Origin: Burkholderia sp. D-99
Lineage (GTDB): Bacteria; Pseudomonadota; Gammaproteobacteria; Burkholderiales; Burkholderiaceae
NCBI RefSeq assembly: GCF_011605345.1
Contig: NZ_JAAOXM010000001.1
Location: 1,116,001 to 1,180,000, forward strand
Direction: 5' to 3'
Length of the DNA: 64,000 nt
The notes beneath the pieces are model-generated. The model saw only the letters and a list, made by a program, of their open reading frames with translations. It was not told the DNA's origin and searched no databases. A program made the translations under genes and the position numbers. The first letter of the stretch is position 1. Each line of letters begins with the position of its first letter. This document shows positions 53,614 through 62,468 of the stretch, piece by piece.

Positions 53614-55101
53614 ATGCAGACGAACGACGCCTGGCGTACGCGCGCCGGCCAACTCGAAATCGAATCGCGCGCCTTTGTGGACGGCGCGTTCCGCGACGCA
53701 CACGACGGTGCGACCTTCGCATGCACGAGCCCGATCGACGGCCGTGTGCTCGCCCAGGTCGCGCATTGCCGGCAGGCCGAAGCCGACCTCGCGGTCGCGG
53801 CCGCGCGGCGTGCGTTCGAGCACGGCGCATGGCGCGGCGCGACGCCGCGCGAACGCAAGCGCGTACTGCTGCGCTGGGCCGCGCTGATCCGCGAGCACGC
53901 GGACGATCTCGCGCTGCTCGAAACGCTCGACACCGGCAAGCCGATCGCCGATACGACCGCGGTCGACGTTCCGTCCACCGCGTATTGCGCCGAGTGGTTC
54001 GCGGAAGCGATCGACAAGACCGGCGGCGAAGTCGTGCCGGCCGACGCGCATCTCGTCGGGCTCGTCACGCGCGAGCCGATCGGCGTGGTCGCCGCGGTCG
54101 TGCCGTGGAATTTCCCCGCGATGATCGCGATGTGGAAATGCGCGCCCGCGCTCGCGGCCGGCAACAGTGTCGTGCTGAAGCCGTCGGAGAAATCGCCGCT
54201 GAGTGCGCTGCGGCTCGCCGCGCTCGCGGCGCAGGCCGGGTTGCCGGCCGGCGTGCTCAACGTGCTGCCGGGCTTCGGCGACGCGGGCGAAGCGCTCGCG
54301 CGCCATCCGGACGTGGACTGCATCGCGTTTACCGGCTCGACCGCGGTCGGCCACAAGGTCGCGCGCTGCGCGGCCGATTCGAACCTGAAGCGCGTGTGGC
54401 TCGAACTCGGCGGCAAGTCGCCGCAGATCGTGCTGCCCGACTGCCCCGACCTCGACCGCGCGGCACGCACCGTCGCGCATGCGGTGTTCTACAACACCGG
54501 GCAGATGTGCACGGCCGGCTCGCGCCTGCTCGTCCACCGCGCGATCCGCGACGCGTTGGTCGCGCGCGTGCTCGAGATCGCGCCCGAATACGCACCTGGC
54601 GACCCGCTGTCGCCCGACACGCGGATGGGCAGCCTGATCGACGCGGCGCAGGTCGAGCGCGTGCTCGGTTATGTCGAGGCCGGCCGCGACGAGGCGACGC
54701 TGCTGGCGGGCGGCAAGCGTGCACGTACCGCGAGCGGCGGCCAGTACGTTGAGCCGACCGTGTTCGACTGCCCGCGCGCCGACGCGCGGATCGTGCGCGA
54801 GGAGATCTTCGGGCCCGTGCTCGCGGTCACGACTTTCGACGATCTCGATACGGCCATCGCGCTCGCCAACGACACGCGCTACGGGCTCGCGGCTTCGGTG
54901 TGGACAGCAAACTTGACGACCGCGCACGAAACCGCACGCCGGCTGCGGGCCGGTACGGTGTGGGTGAACGGCTACGAGGAAACCGACGACATGAACTTCC
55001 CGTTCGGCGGCTTCAAGGAGTCGGGCAACGGGCGTGACAACTCGCTGCACGCGCTGGAGAAATACACGGAGCTGAAGTCGACGATCATCCGGCTGCGGTA
55101 G
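53614..55101 (+). CDS. Aldehyde dehydrogenase (PuuC/KauB-like)
   Basis: The 495-aa enzyme has LELGGKSPQIV with the general base Glu264 and YNTGQMCTAGSRLLV with the nucleophile Cys299. The N-terminal part AVVPWNFPAMIAMWKCAPALAAGN is typical of gamma-aminobutyraldehyde and guanidinobutyraldehyde dehydrogenases. It would oxidise the aldehyde produced by AruI to 4-guanidinobutyrate. It follows the thioesterase gene by 18 bp. A strong hairpin at 55115-55140 ends the transcript. Confidence 0.9.
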   Translation: MQTNDAWRTRAGQLEIESRAFVDGAFRDAHDGATFACTSPIDGRVLAQVAHCRQAEADLAVAAARRAFEHGAWRGATPRERKRVLLRWAALIREHADDLALLETLDTGKPIADTTAVDVPSTAYCAEWFAEAIDKTGGEVVPADAHLVGLVTREPIGVVAAVVPWNFPAMIAMWKCAPALAAGNSVVLKPSEKSPLSALRLAALAAQAGLPAGVLNVLPGFGDAGEALARHPDVDCIAFTGSTAVGHKVARCAADSNLKRVWLELGGKSPQIVLPDCPDLDRAARTVAHAVFYNTGQMCTAGSRLLVHRAIRDALVARVLEIAPEYAPGDPLSPDTRMGSLIDAAQVERVLGYVEAGRDEATLLAGGKRARTASGGQYVEPTVFDCPRADARIVREEIFGPVLAVTTFDDLDTAIALANDTRYGLAASVWTANLTTAHETARRLRAGTVWVNGYEETDDMNFPFGGFKESGNGRDNSLHALEKYTELKSTIIRLR

Positions 55102-55114
55102 CGCGAAACGGGCA

Positions 55115-55140
55115 GCGCTCGCGGGCCGGACCGCGAGCGC
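55115..55140 (+). terminator. Terminator hairpin after aldehyde dehydrogenase
   Basis: GCGCTCGCGG and CCGCGAGCGC form a perfect 10-bp stem with a 6-base loop, 13 bp after the stop. No T-run follows; probable end of the 25-kb block. Confidence 0.55.
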
Positions 55141-55200
55141 GTCGCGAGCCGGATTCGGCGGACGGGATTCCGCACCGGTCGCTGCATGACCGCAATGCGG

Positions 55201-55608
55201 TCAACCTTCGCGCGGCACGGCGAGCCAGTCTTCGACTTGCAGCCCCGGGACGCGCTCGAATTCCCGGATGTTATGCGTGACCAGCACCAGTTGCCGCGCG
55301 CGTGCCTGCCCTGCGATCAATGCGTCGTAAGGGCCGATCGGCGTCCCGGCCGCGATCAGATGCGCACGAACTTCTCCGGCGTGTTGTGCATCCTCGACAT
55401 CGAACGATACGACCTCGAACTGAAGCGCCTCGACACGCGCCACGTTCGCAGCCACTCGCTGGCTTTTGTAGGCGCCGTAATAGAGTTCATGTGCGACGAT
55501 CGCCGGCATCCCGAAATCTCCCGGCTGATGCGAGCGCAGTCGTGACAGAATGGCCGGCTCGCCCTTGAGAATGGCGATCACCGCGTTGGTATCCAGCAAG
55601 AACTTCAT
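55201..55608 (-). CDS. vapC: VapC-type PIN-domain toxin
   Basis: The 135-aa protein has the PIN-domain start MKFLLDTNAVIAILKGEPAILSRL with the catalytic Asp6, a middle Glu/Asp pair in SFDVEDAQHAGEVRAHLIAAG, PYDALIAGQARARQLVLVTHNIREFERVPGL for the last acidic residues. VapC is a site-specific RNase. It overlaps the antitoxin gene by four bases (ATGA), as in vapBC operons. Activity is neutralised by the upstream VapB. Confidence 0.88.
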   Translation of the reverse strand: MKFLLDTNAVIAILKGEPAILSRLRSHQPGDFGMPAIVAHELYYGAYKSQRVAANVARVEALQFEVVSFDVEDAQHAGEVRAHLIAAGTPIGPYDALIAGQARARQLVLVTHNIREFERVPGLQVEDWLAVPREG

Positions 55609-55847
55609 TCAAACACGTCCAGACCCGACCGCTCCTGCGCGGATGGCTGCGTGGTCGCCGCAGCCTCGAAGTCGGCGTCGACCGGACCGATCAGCGGCGT
55701 CAGCCATGCCCAGTCCTGCGGCACCGGCTCGAGAACGACGGACGATCCGTGGCGGCGAATCCTGACTTCGGCCGTATCGAAACGGAAATCCTTCGGCAGC
55801 CGGACGGCCTGCGATCCGCCATGCTTGAAGATCTTGGCAATTTCCAT
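55605..55847 (-). CDS. vapB: VapB-type antitoxin (AbrB-like)
   Basis: The 80-aa protein starts with MEIAKIFKHGGSQAVRLPKDFRF, the standard AbrB-fold antitoxin opening that binds DNA, then a C-terminal acidic part wrapping the toxin. The start at 55847 has GAGGG upstream; a GTG at 55853 is in frame. The neighbouring inverted and direct repeats at 55856-55902 are its likely operator. It is the first gene of the pair. Confidence 0.87.
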   Translation of the reverse strand: MEIAKIFKHGGSQAVRLPKDFRFDTAEVRIRRHGSSVVLEPVPQDWAWLTPLIGPVDADFEAAATTQPSAQERSGLDVFE

Positions 55848-55855
55848 CGTCACGC

Positions 55856-55902
55856 CCTCACGTATCTACAAAATGTATCTATTTTAGCAACTCTACGTGA
55901 GG
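55856..55902 (-). promoter_or_regulatory. vapBC operator candidate
   Basis: CCTCACGTA (55856-55864) and TACGTGAGG (55894-55902) are perfect 9-bp inverted repeats. Within, GTATCTA occurs as direct repeats at 55862 and 55875. The vapB ATG is 9 bp away. Antitoxin autoregulation commonly uses such repeats. Confidence 0.5.
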
Positions 55903-56107
55903 ATAACGAGTCGGCCGATCGGCCTGTTGTCGGTGGATGCTTCGGCATTCAGTCCACTCCAGGCGCTGCGATGACGGTGATTTGTCCCCAACATGATCCA
56001 ACGCCGGATTCATTCCCGTCAGGAAACAATCAATCGCACACCGGCGATTCACCTCCCTGCCCGCACGCTCTAGACTGTCGCATCGCTTCTCATCCCGGAT
56101 TCACGCA

Positions 56108-56791
56108 ATGACCGACGTCCTGCCGCTGACCACCGACCCCGAATCGGGCCTCAAATACCGGCTGCGCCCGGCTGCCGGCCGCCCCGTTGCCCGCCTGTTG
56201 CTGCTGCATGGCGTCGGCGGCAACGAAACCAACCTGCTGAACGTGGCCGGCGTCATCGATCCGCGCATCGAAATCGCGTTCCTGCGCGGTCCGCTCACGT
56301 TCGGGCCCAACCAGCACGCCTGGTTTCCGGTGCGTTTCGGCCCGAACGGCCCCGAAATCGACGCGGCCCGCGCGGACGAAAGCCGCATCCAGCTGATCAC
56401 GCTGCTGCGTGCCTTCCGCTCCCGCGATAACGCGGACTCCGCGTTGCCGACCGTGATCGCCGGCTTCAGCCAGGGCGGCATCATGAGCGCGGGCGTCGGC
56501 CTCACGTCGCCGGCCGACGTGACCGCGTTCGCCGTGCTGTGCGGACGCATCCTGCCCGAAATCGATCCGCTGATCGCGCCGCGCGATGCGCTTCGCCCGC
56601 TCCACGCGCTGATCGTGCACGGGCGCTTCGACGACAAGCTGCCCGTCTCGTGGGCCGACACCGCCGATGCGAAGCTCACGGCGCTCGGCGTCGCACACGA
56701 TACGCGGCTGTACGAGGCCGGCCACGAATTGACCGCGGAAATGGCCGGCGATTTCGGCCGCTGGGTTGGCGAACGCACCGGCTTGAACTGA
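56108..56791 (+). CDS. Phospholipase/carboxylesterase-type hydrolase
   Basis: The 227-aa alpha/beta hydrolase has LLLLHGVGGNETNL near residues 30-43, the nucleophile elbow GFSQGG at about 119-124, an acid residue in VHGRFDDKLPV near 180 and His in YEAGHELTAEM near 206. It is a short serine esterase of the YpfH/carboxylesterase group. It is convergent with ansP, with a GC-rich hairpin between. No signal peptide is seen, so it is cytoplasmic. Substrate is unknown. Confidence 0.85.
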   Translation: MTDVLPLTTDPESGLKYRLRPAAGRPVARLLLLHGVGGNETNLLNVAGVIDPRIEIAFLRGPLTFGPNQHAWFPVRFGPNGPEIDAARADESRIQLITLLRAFRSRDNADSALPTVIAGFSQGGIMSAGVGLTSPADVTAFAVLCGRILPEIDPLIAPRDALRPLHALIVHGRFDDKLPVSWADTADAKLTALGVAHDTRLYEAGHELTAEMAGDFGRWVGERTGLN

Positions 56792-56793
56792 CT

Positions 56794-56832
56794 GCACCGG
56801 CGCGCCGGCCGCGAACGGGCCGGCGCCGGTGC
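56794..56832. terminator. Hairpin between convergent hydrolase and ansP
   Basis: Arms 56794-56810 and 56817-56832 pair with one 2-base bulge, GC-rich, directly between the stops of two convergent genes. No T-run is evident. Confidence 0.45.
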
Positions 56833-56838
56833 GTTCCG

Positions 56839-58350
56839 TCAGGCGCCCCGCGCCGAATCTGCGACAGCACCCGTACCCGCGGACGCACGCGCATCCGCCG
56901 CCAGCTCACGCGCGGCACCGCGCTTCGCCAGCTTCCACCCGACCACCAGCGCGAGCACGACAACCGGAATCGTCGCGATGGTCCACGTGCCGCCCGGATA
57001 GTCGAACGCCATCAGCACCAGCACGCCGACGAGGAAGGCCAGCGTGAGCCACGACGTGAACGGCGCGCCGGGCATCCGGAACGACACGGCCTTCAGCTCG
57101 CCGCGATCGACCGCGCGGCGGAACAGGATCTGGCACATCACGATGAAGCCCCACGTCGTGATGATCCCGAGCGACGCCATGTTCAGCACGATCTCGAACG
57201 CCTGCGCCGGGACGATGTAGTTCAACGGCACGCCGATCGCATTGATCGCGACCGTGATCAGGATCCCGCCGTACGGCACGCCGCGTGCGTTCATCCGCGA
57301 CACGAAGCGCGGCGCCGATCCGCCCATCGCGAGCGAACGCAGCACGCGCCCGGTCGAATAGAGGCCGGAGTTCAGGCTCGACAGCGCGGCCGTCAGCACC
57401 ACGACGTTCATCACGGTACCGACGTACGGCACGCCGAGCTTGCTGAAGAACGTGACGAACGGGCTTTCGTGCGAGCTGTACGCCGTCCACGGCAGCAGCA
57501 TCGTCAACAGCACGACGGAGCCGACATAGAACAGCGCAATGCGCCACATCACGCTGTTGATGGCTTTCGGCAACACCTTGCGCGCATCGGCCGTCTCGCC
57601 CGCCGCGACGCCGACGAGCTCGATGCTCGCGTACGCGAACACGACACCCTGCACGATCAGGACGGCCGGCAGGATGCCGTGCGGAAAGATCCCGCCGTGA
57701 TCCGCGACCAGGTGCAGCCCCGGCATCTGGCCGGCGACCGGATGGCCGCTCGCGAGGAACACGGCGCCCACCGCGAGGAACACCGCGAGCGTCCCCACCT
57801 TGACGAGCGAGAACCAGAACTCCATCTCGCCGAACACCTTCACGCCGATCATGTTCATCACCGACACGATCCCGAGCGCACCGAGCGCGAACACCCACTG
57901 CGGCACGTCCGTGAACACGGCCCAGTACTTCATGTAGATCGCGACCGCCGTGATGTCGACGATGCCGGTCGTCGCCCAGTTCAGGTAGTACATCCAGCCC
58001 GCGACGAACGATGCGCGCTCGCCCATGAACTCCCGCGCGTACGACACGAAGCTGCCGCTGGTCGGCCGGTGCATCACGAGCTCGCCGAGCGCGCGCATGA
58101 TCAGGAACGCGAACACGCCGCAGACGAGATACACGATCGCGAGCGCAGGCCCCGCGCTCTGCAGGCGTCCACCCGCACCGAGAAAGAGGCCGGTGCCGAT
58201 CGCGCCGCCCATCGCGATCATCTGCACGTGCCGCGGCTTCAACTGCTTCGCGTAACCGGCTTCGTGCGACGCGAACATCGCATCGGGGTCGGCATGACGG
58301 GAATCCGCGCCGCCGGCCGGACCGGCCGGGCGCTCGCTGTTGTGTTTCAT
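56839..58350 (-). CDS. ansP: L-asparagine permease
   Basis: The 503-aa amino acid/polyamine-organocation transporter has about 12 helices. It aligns along its length with the remembered E. coli Ans[99 protein letters not shown] and [32 protein letters not shown]. It lies 106 bp downstream of aspA on the same strand, suggesting an asparagine/aspartate uptake and degradation operon. Close relatives carry other amino acids, so asparagine is likely but not certain. Confidence 0.88.
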   Translation of the reverse strand: MKHNSERPAGPAGGADSRHADPDAMFASHEAGYAKQLKPRHVQMIAMGGAIGTGLFLGAGGRLQSAGPALAIVYLVCGVFAFLIMRALGELVMHRPTSGSFVSYAREFMGERASFVAGWMYYLNWATTGIVDITAVAIYMKYWAVFTDVPQWVFALGALGIVSVMNMIGVKVFGEMEFWFSLVKVGTLAVFLAVGAVFLASGHPVAGQMPGLHLVADHGGIFPHGILPAVLIVQGVVFAYASIELVGVAAGETADARKVLPKAINSVMWRIALFYVGSVVLLTMLLPWTAYSSHESPFVTFFSKLGVPYVGTVMNVVVLTAALSSLNSGLYSTGRVLRSLAMGGSAPRFVSRMNARGVPYGGILITVAINAIGVPLNYIVPAQAFEIVLNMASLGIITTWGFIVMCQILFRRAVDRGELKAVSFRMPGAPFTSWLTLAFLVGVLVLMAFDYPGGTWTIATIPVVVLALVVGWKLAKRGAARELAADARASAGTGAVADSARGA

Positions 58351-58456
58351 CGTGAGTCTCCGTTGTTTCTTGATGTGTCGCGCCCCGCGCGGGGGCGTTT
58401 ATCGAATGATGGCGCGCAGGGCGCTCATGGCATGCACCGGCGCCCCACGGCCGGCG

Positions 58457-59863
58457 TCAAAGCACGCGCGGCCGGATCAGCGCTTCGGGCCGAAGCGCCT
58501 CGTCGACCTGCGCATCGGTCATCCACTCGCGCTCCAGCACGACCTCGCGAATCGACTTGCCGGTCGCGTGCGCTTCGGTCGCCACGTCGGTCGCGCGCTT
58601 GTAGCCGATATACGGATTCAGCGCGGTCGCGAGCGCGACCGAGCGCTCCATCGTTTCGCGCAGCCGCTCGGGATTCGCGGTGATTCCGCTCACGCAGCGC
58701 TGCGCAAGCGTCGTGCAGGCAGCCGTCAGATGGCTGAAGCTGCGGAACAGCGCGCTGGCGATCACCGGCTCGAACGCGTTGAGCTGGAGCTGTCCCGCCT
58801 CGGCGGCGAAGGTCACGGTCAGGTCGTTGCCGAACACCTCGAACGCGACCTGGTTGACGACTTCCGGGATCACCGGATTCACCTTGCCGGGCATGATCGA
58901 CGAGCCGGCCTGCACCGGCGGCAGGTTGATCTCGCCGAACCCCGCGCGCGGGCCGCTCGACAGCAGTCGCAGGTCGTTGCAGATCTTCGACAGCTTCACG
59001 GCGATCCGCTTGAGCACCCCCGAGACCTGCACGAACGCGCCGCAATCCTGCGTCGCTTCGATCAGGTTCGGCGCGGTGCTCAGGTCGAGCCCGGTAATGC
59101 GCCGCAGTGCCGCCAGCGCCTTCTCCGCGTACTGCGGATGCGCGGTGATCCCCGTGCCGATCGCGGTCGCGCCGAGGTTGATCTCGCGAATCAGCCAGCC
59201 GGCTTCCTGCAGGCGCGCAATGTCTTCCGTCAGCATCACCGCGTAGGTCGAGAATTCCTGGCCGAGCGTCATCGGCACCGCGTCCTGCAATTGCGTGCGG
59301 CCGAGCTTCAGCAAGCCGGAGAACGCGTCGGCCCGCTCCGCGAACGCATCGCGCAGGCGCGCCATCGCTTCGAGCAGGTGCTCGACCGCGAAGCAGGTCG
59401 CGACCCGGATCGCGGTCGGATAGACGTCGTTGGTGCTCTGCGCGAGATTGACGTGTTCGTTCGGATGCAGGTATTCGTACTGCCCGCGCGCGTGCCCCAT
59501 GAGTTCGAGCGCGCGGTTGCAGATCACCTCGTTCGCGTTCATGTTGGTCGACGTGCCGGCCCCGCCCTGGATCACGTCGACGACGAACTGGTCATGCAGG
59601 CGCCCTTCGCGAATCTCGACGCATGCGGCGGCGATCGCATCGCGGTACGGCTGCGGCAGCAGCCCGAGCTCGCAGTTCGCGTCGGCCGCGGCCTCCTTCA
59701 CGGCGGCAAGCGCCATCACGAGGTACGGCAGCGACGCGATGGTGCGCCCCGAGATGTCGAAATTCTCTTTCGCGCGCAGCGTATGGACGCCGTAGTAGGC
59801 GTCATCCGGAATGCTTCGTTTACCTAAAAGATCCGCTTCGACGCGGAAGCCGTTTTCTGTCAT
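58457..59863 (-). CDS. aspA: Aspartate ammonia-lyase
   Basis: The 468-aa enzyme of the fumarase/aspartase family shows the signature GSSIMPGKVNPVIPEVV near residues 315-330, the opening FRVEADLLGKRSIPDDAYYGVHTLRAKENFDISGR and QGGAGTSTNMNANEV near 92-106. It converts aspartate to fumarate and ammonia. Start 59863 has AGGAGGG upstream; a longer frame lies outside the family. It precedes ansP and is divergent from a LysR gene at 60005, which probably controls it. Confidence 0.93.
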   Translation of the reverse strand: MTENGFRVEADLLGKRSIPDDAYYGVHTLRAKENFDISGRTIASLPYLVMALAAVKEAAADANCELGLLPQPYRDAIAAACVEIREGRLHDQFVVDVIQGGAGTSTNMNANEVICNRALELMGHARGQYEYLHPNEHVNLAQSTNDVYPTAIRVATCFAVEHLLEAMARLRDAFAERADAFSGLLKLGRTQLQDAVPMTLGQEFSTYAVMLTEDIARLQEAGWLIREINLGATAIGTGITAHPQYAEKALAALRRITGLDLSTAPNLIEATQDCGAFVQVSGVLKRIAVKLSKICNDLRLLSSGPRAGFGEINLPPVQAGSSIMPGKVNPVIPEVVNQVAFEVFGNDLTVTFAAEAGQLQLNAFEPVIASALFRSFSHLTAACTTLAQRCVSGITANPERLRETMERSVALATALNPYIGYKRATDVATEAHATGKSIREVVLEREWMTDAQVDEALRPEALIRPRVL

Positions 59864-60004
59864 CGTGCCCTCCTGAATGTCTCGTGCCGCTCGTCGTCCG
59901 TCGCTTCCCGACGCGACGGGTTCGCATTCTATGCCTTTGCAAAAACAAGCTCGAATCTGTATTATCGAAAGCGGTTTTGCGTGGGACGCAACAGCGAGAA
60001 TCGA

Positions 60005-60979
60005 ATGAAGAAAAGCGCGAGAGAAACCGGCATCGATCACATGGGCGCGATGCGCGCGTTCGTGAAAGTGGTCGAAACGGGGAGTTTTTCGGCGGTCGCG
60101 AAGGAGATGCACGTGTCGACGTCGACGGTCGCGCGCAAGGTCACGGCGATCGAGGAGGCGCTCGGCGTCGCGCTGCTGCACCGCTCGACGCACAGCGTCA
60201 CGCTGACCGAAGCCGGCCACATCTACCTGGAACGCGCGGTCACGCTGATCGCCGATCTCGACGATACGCTGCGCGTCGTCGCCGAGCTGAACGCGCAGCC
60301 GAGCGGCCCGCTGAAGCTCACCGCGCCGGTTGCGTTCGGCCGCCGCCATCTCGCCCCGCTGGTCGCACCGTTTCTCGCGCGCTACCCGACGATCCAGCTC
60401 GACGTGCGGCTCACCGACAACCACAACGACCTCGTGGCCGGCGGCTTCGATCTCGACATTCACGAAGGCGAGAACTACCTGGACAACCTCGTCGTCCACC
60501 GCCTGTCGCGCAACGACAGCATCCTGTGCGCGACGCCCGGCTATCTCGACCGCTGCGGGCGCCCGTCCACGCCGGACGATCTCAAGCAACACAACTGCCT
60601 GCGCTACGTGCACCCCGAAGGCGATCCGCGCTGGGATCTCGTGAAAGGCGACGCGCATCACAGCCTGCTGCCGGCCGGCAACCTCGTCACCGATCATTCC
60701 GAGCTGCTGCTCGAAGCGACCTGCGCGGGGCTCGGCATCGCGGAGTTCGAGATCTGGCTGGTGCGCGACTTGCTCGCGAGCGGGCGGCTCGAAGCCGTGC
60801 TGCCGCGCTACCGGCTGCAGAACCGGCTGACGGGCGAATACATCTACATCGCGTATCTGGCGAACCGGCGCAGCTCGGCGAAGCTGCGCGTGCTGAAGGA
60901 CTTTCTCGCGGAACACCTCGCGCACATCGGCGAGCTGTCGGCGCTGGAACTGACGAAGATTCGCGGCGCAAGCGCGTAG
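60005..60979 (+). CDS. LysR-family transcriptional regulator
   Basis: The 324-aa regulator has the helix-turn-helix near residues 15-75 (MRAFVKVVETGSFSAVAKEMHVSTSTVARKVTAIEEALGVALLHRSTHSVTLTEAG) and a substrate-binding domain. It is of the AaeR/DmlR type that lacks a long tail. It is divergent from aspA (141 bp apart) and is the probable regulator of aspA and ansP. The intergenic region was not resolved into a clear operator. Confidence 0.85.
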   Translation: MKKSARETGIDHMGAMRAFVKVVETGSFSAVAKEMHVSTSTVARKVTAIEEALGVALLHRSTHSVTLTEAGHIYLERAVTLIADLDDTLRVVAELNAQPSGPLKLTAPVAFGRRHLAPLVAPFLARYPTIQLDVRLTDNHNDLVAGGFDLDIHEGENYLDNLVVHRLSRNDSILCATPGYLDRCGRPSTPDDLKQHNCLRYVHPEGDPRWDLVKGDAHHSLLPAGNLVTDHSELLLEATCAGLGIAEFEIWLVRDLLASGRLEAVLPRYRLQNRLTGEYIYIAYLANRRSSAKLRVLKDFLAEHLAHIGELSALELTKIRGASA

Positions 60980-61080
60980 CGCCCGCGCCCGCGTTCACGC
61001 CCGCACCAGCCGGCAGGCATCCGCACGCCGCCGCGCACGGCCCGGGTCGCGGGCCGGCGGCAGCGGCGCATCCGCACCGC

Positions 61081-62145
61081 TCAGGCCGGCTGCAATTCGA
61101 ACGGGAACGTGGCGTGCCCGATCTCGACGCCCTGCGTGTTGAGCATTGGCGGCCGATGGAAGCCGGCCAGTTGCGCGCGCTGCCCGGCCGTGCCGATCTG
61201 CAGCCGCTCGAGGAGTTCGCTGACGACCATGTACAGCACGTCGAGATTGCCGTCCTCGATCTTCACCGAGATGCCGAGCGCGCCATCGGCGCCAAGCTGC
61301 CGCGTGCGCGCCGACGCCCGCACGCCGATCCCATAGCACGCATCGGCGCCGAGCTTGCCGACCACCTGCCCGTCGAACGCGTTCATCAGCACCGTGCAGT
61401 AGCGCCCGTCGCCGGCCACCAGCTCCGGATAGGCGGTCATCGCACGATGAATGCGCGCCAGCGCGCGCACGCGATCGCTGATTGCGTCACCGCCCGCCTC
61501 CACCGTATCCGCGCCGTCGGCCAGCGATGCGTAGAGACGCGCGAGCCGGTCCAGCGCAAACGCCGGCGTCGGCAGGTTGCACCCGTCGATCGCCCAGCCC
61601 ACTTCATCGTCGCGCAGCCCGCACGCATCGGCCACCACCTGTTTCACGCGCACCTGCATCGGATGCTCGGGCAGATGGTAATCGGCGATCGCGGCGCCGA
61701 TCGCCTGCGCACCGGCCAGCATCCCGACATGCTTGCCCGAACAGTTGCTGCACATGCCGGTCGGCGTGTAGTCGCGCTTGATCCACGCGCGGTACACCGC
61801 GTCGGACAACGGCGGATGGCCGCCGCAACGCAAATCCGATTCGTGCGCGGCGACCTTGGCGAGCATCGCGCGCGTGCGTTCGATGTGCCGATCCTCGCTG
61901 CTGTGCGACGCACACATCAGCGCGATGTCCGCATCGTCTAAGCCAAAGCGTTCGGGCGCGCCCGTCTCGATCACCGACAGCGCCTGGGCCGGCTTGGCCG
62001 CCGATCGCGCGAGCGTCATCCGGAACGGATCGCCGAACCGGGCCAGCAGCCTGCCGCGTGCATCGACCACAGCCACATGGGCGACGTGCGTGTTCTCGAT
62101 CGCCTGACCGCGGTACGTGACGACTGCCGGGTGTTGGGTGTCCAT
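61081..62145 (-). CDS. Asparaginase, Rhizobium etli (ReAV) type
   Basis: The 354-aa protein belongs to the asparaginase II family unrelated to E. coli AnsA/AnsB. Key remembered residues of the R. etli enzyme appear at matching numbers: Ser48 and Lys51 in ARSAAKPAQ, Ser80 in MCASHSSE, the zinc ligands Cys135 and Lys138 in MCSNCSGKH, and Cys189 in DGCNLPTP. It hydrolyses asparagine to aspartate and ammonia. It is separated from the aspA-ansP operon by the LysR gene but completes an asparagine-to-fumarate route. No signal peptide is present. Confidence 0.88.
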   Translation of the reverse strand: MDTQHPAVVTYRGQAIENTHVAHVAVVDARGRLLARFGDPFRMTLARSAAKPAQALSVIETGAPERFGLDDADIALMCASHSSEDRHIERTRAMLAKVAAHESDLRCGGHPPLSDAVYRAWIKRDYTPTGMCSNCSGKHVGMLAGAQAIGAAIADYHLPEHPMQVRVKQVVADACGLRDDEVGWAIDGCNLPTPAFALDRLARLYASLADGADTVEAGGDAISDRVRALARIHRAMTAYPELVAGDGRYCTVLMNAFDGQVVGKLGADACYGIGVRASARTRQLGADGALGISVKIEDGNLDVLYMVVSELLERLQIGTAGQRAQLAGFHRPPMLNTQGVEIGHATFPFELQPA

Positions 62146-62332
62146 CGTGTGTTGTCTCCTTGCTCGGGGCCTGCTTGCCGGGGCCCGTCCAACCGGTACG
62201 GCAGTGTATCGAGTCACCGCCGCCGCACACCGGCCGGGCGATGGAAAGCGGTGTTGCACGCGACGCAAAGGCAATCGCGCCCCCACGAAAACCTGACTGA
62301 ATTAGTACAAGAACCATTCGATCGTTTACAGA

Positions 62333-62344
62333 ATTGGTACCAAT
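62333..62344. promoter_or_regulatory. 12-bp palindrome between asparaginase and siderophore receptor genes
   Basis: ATTGGTACCAAT is a perfect 12-bp palindrome about 190 bp before the asparaginase start and 125 bp before the receptor start. The region around it is notably AT-rich, suggesting a promoter zone, but no consensus site (for instance Fur) was recognised. Confidence 0.3.
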
Positions 62345-62468
62345 CCGTACAATTGCGACCGCAAACGCGAATCATACGCATTTACATTGACGTTTTCCGA
62401 TGTTCCGCGCTGCCTGGACGGCATCGAGAAAACGCGCCCGCTCACCGAACCTTCTGCTGCCTCTCGAT

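Noticed and set aside
62365-62400. Fur box upstream of the siderophore receptor
   Set aside because: The local sequence has only scattered matches to the Fur consensus; no convincing 19-bp palindrome was found.
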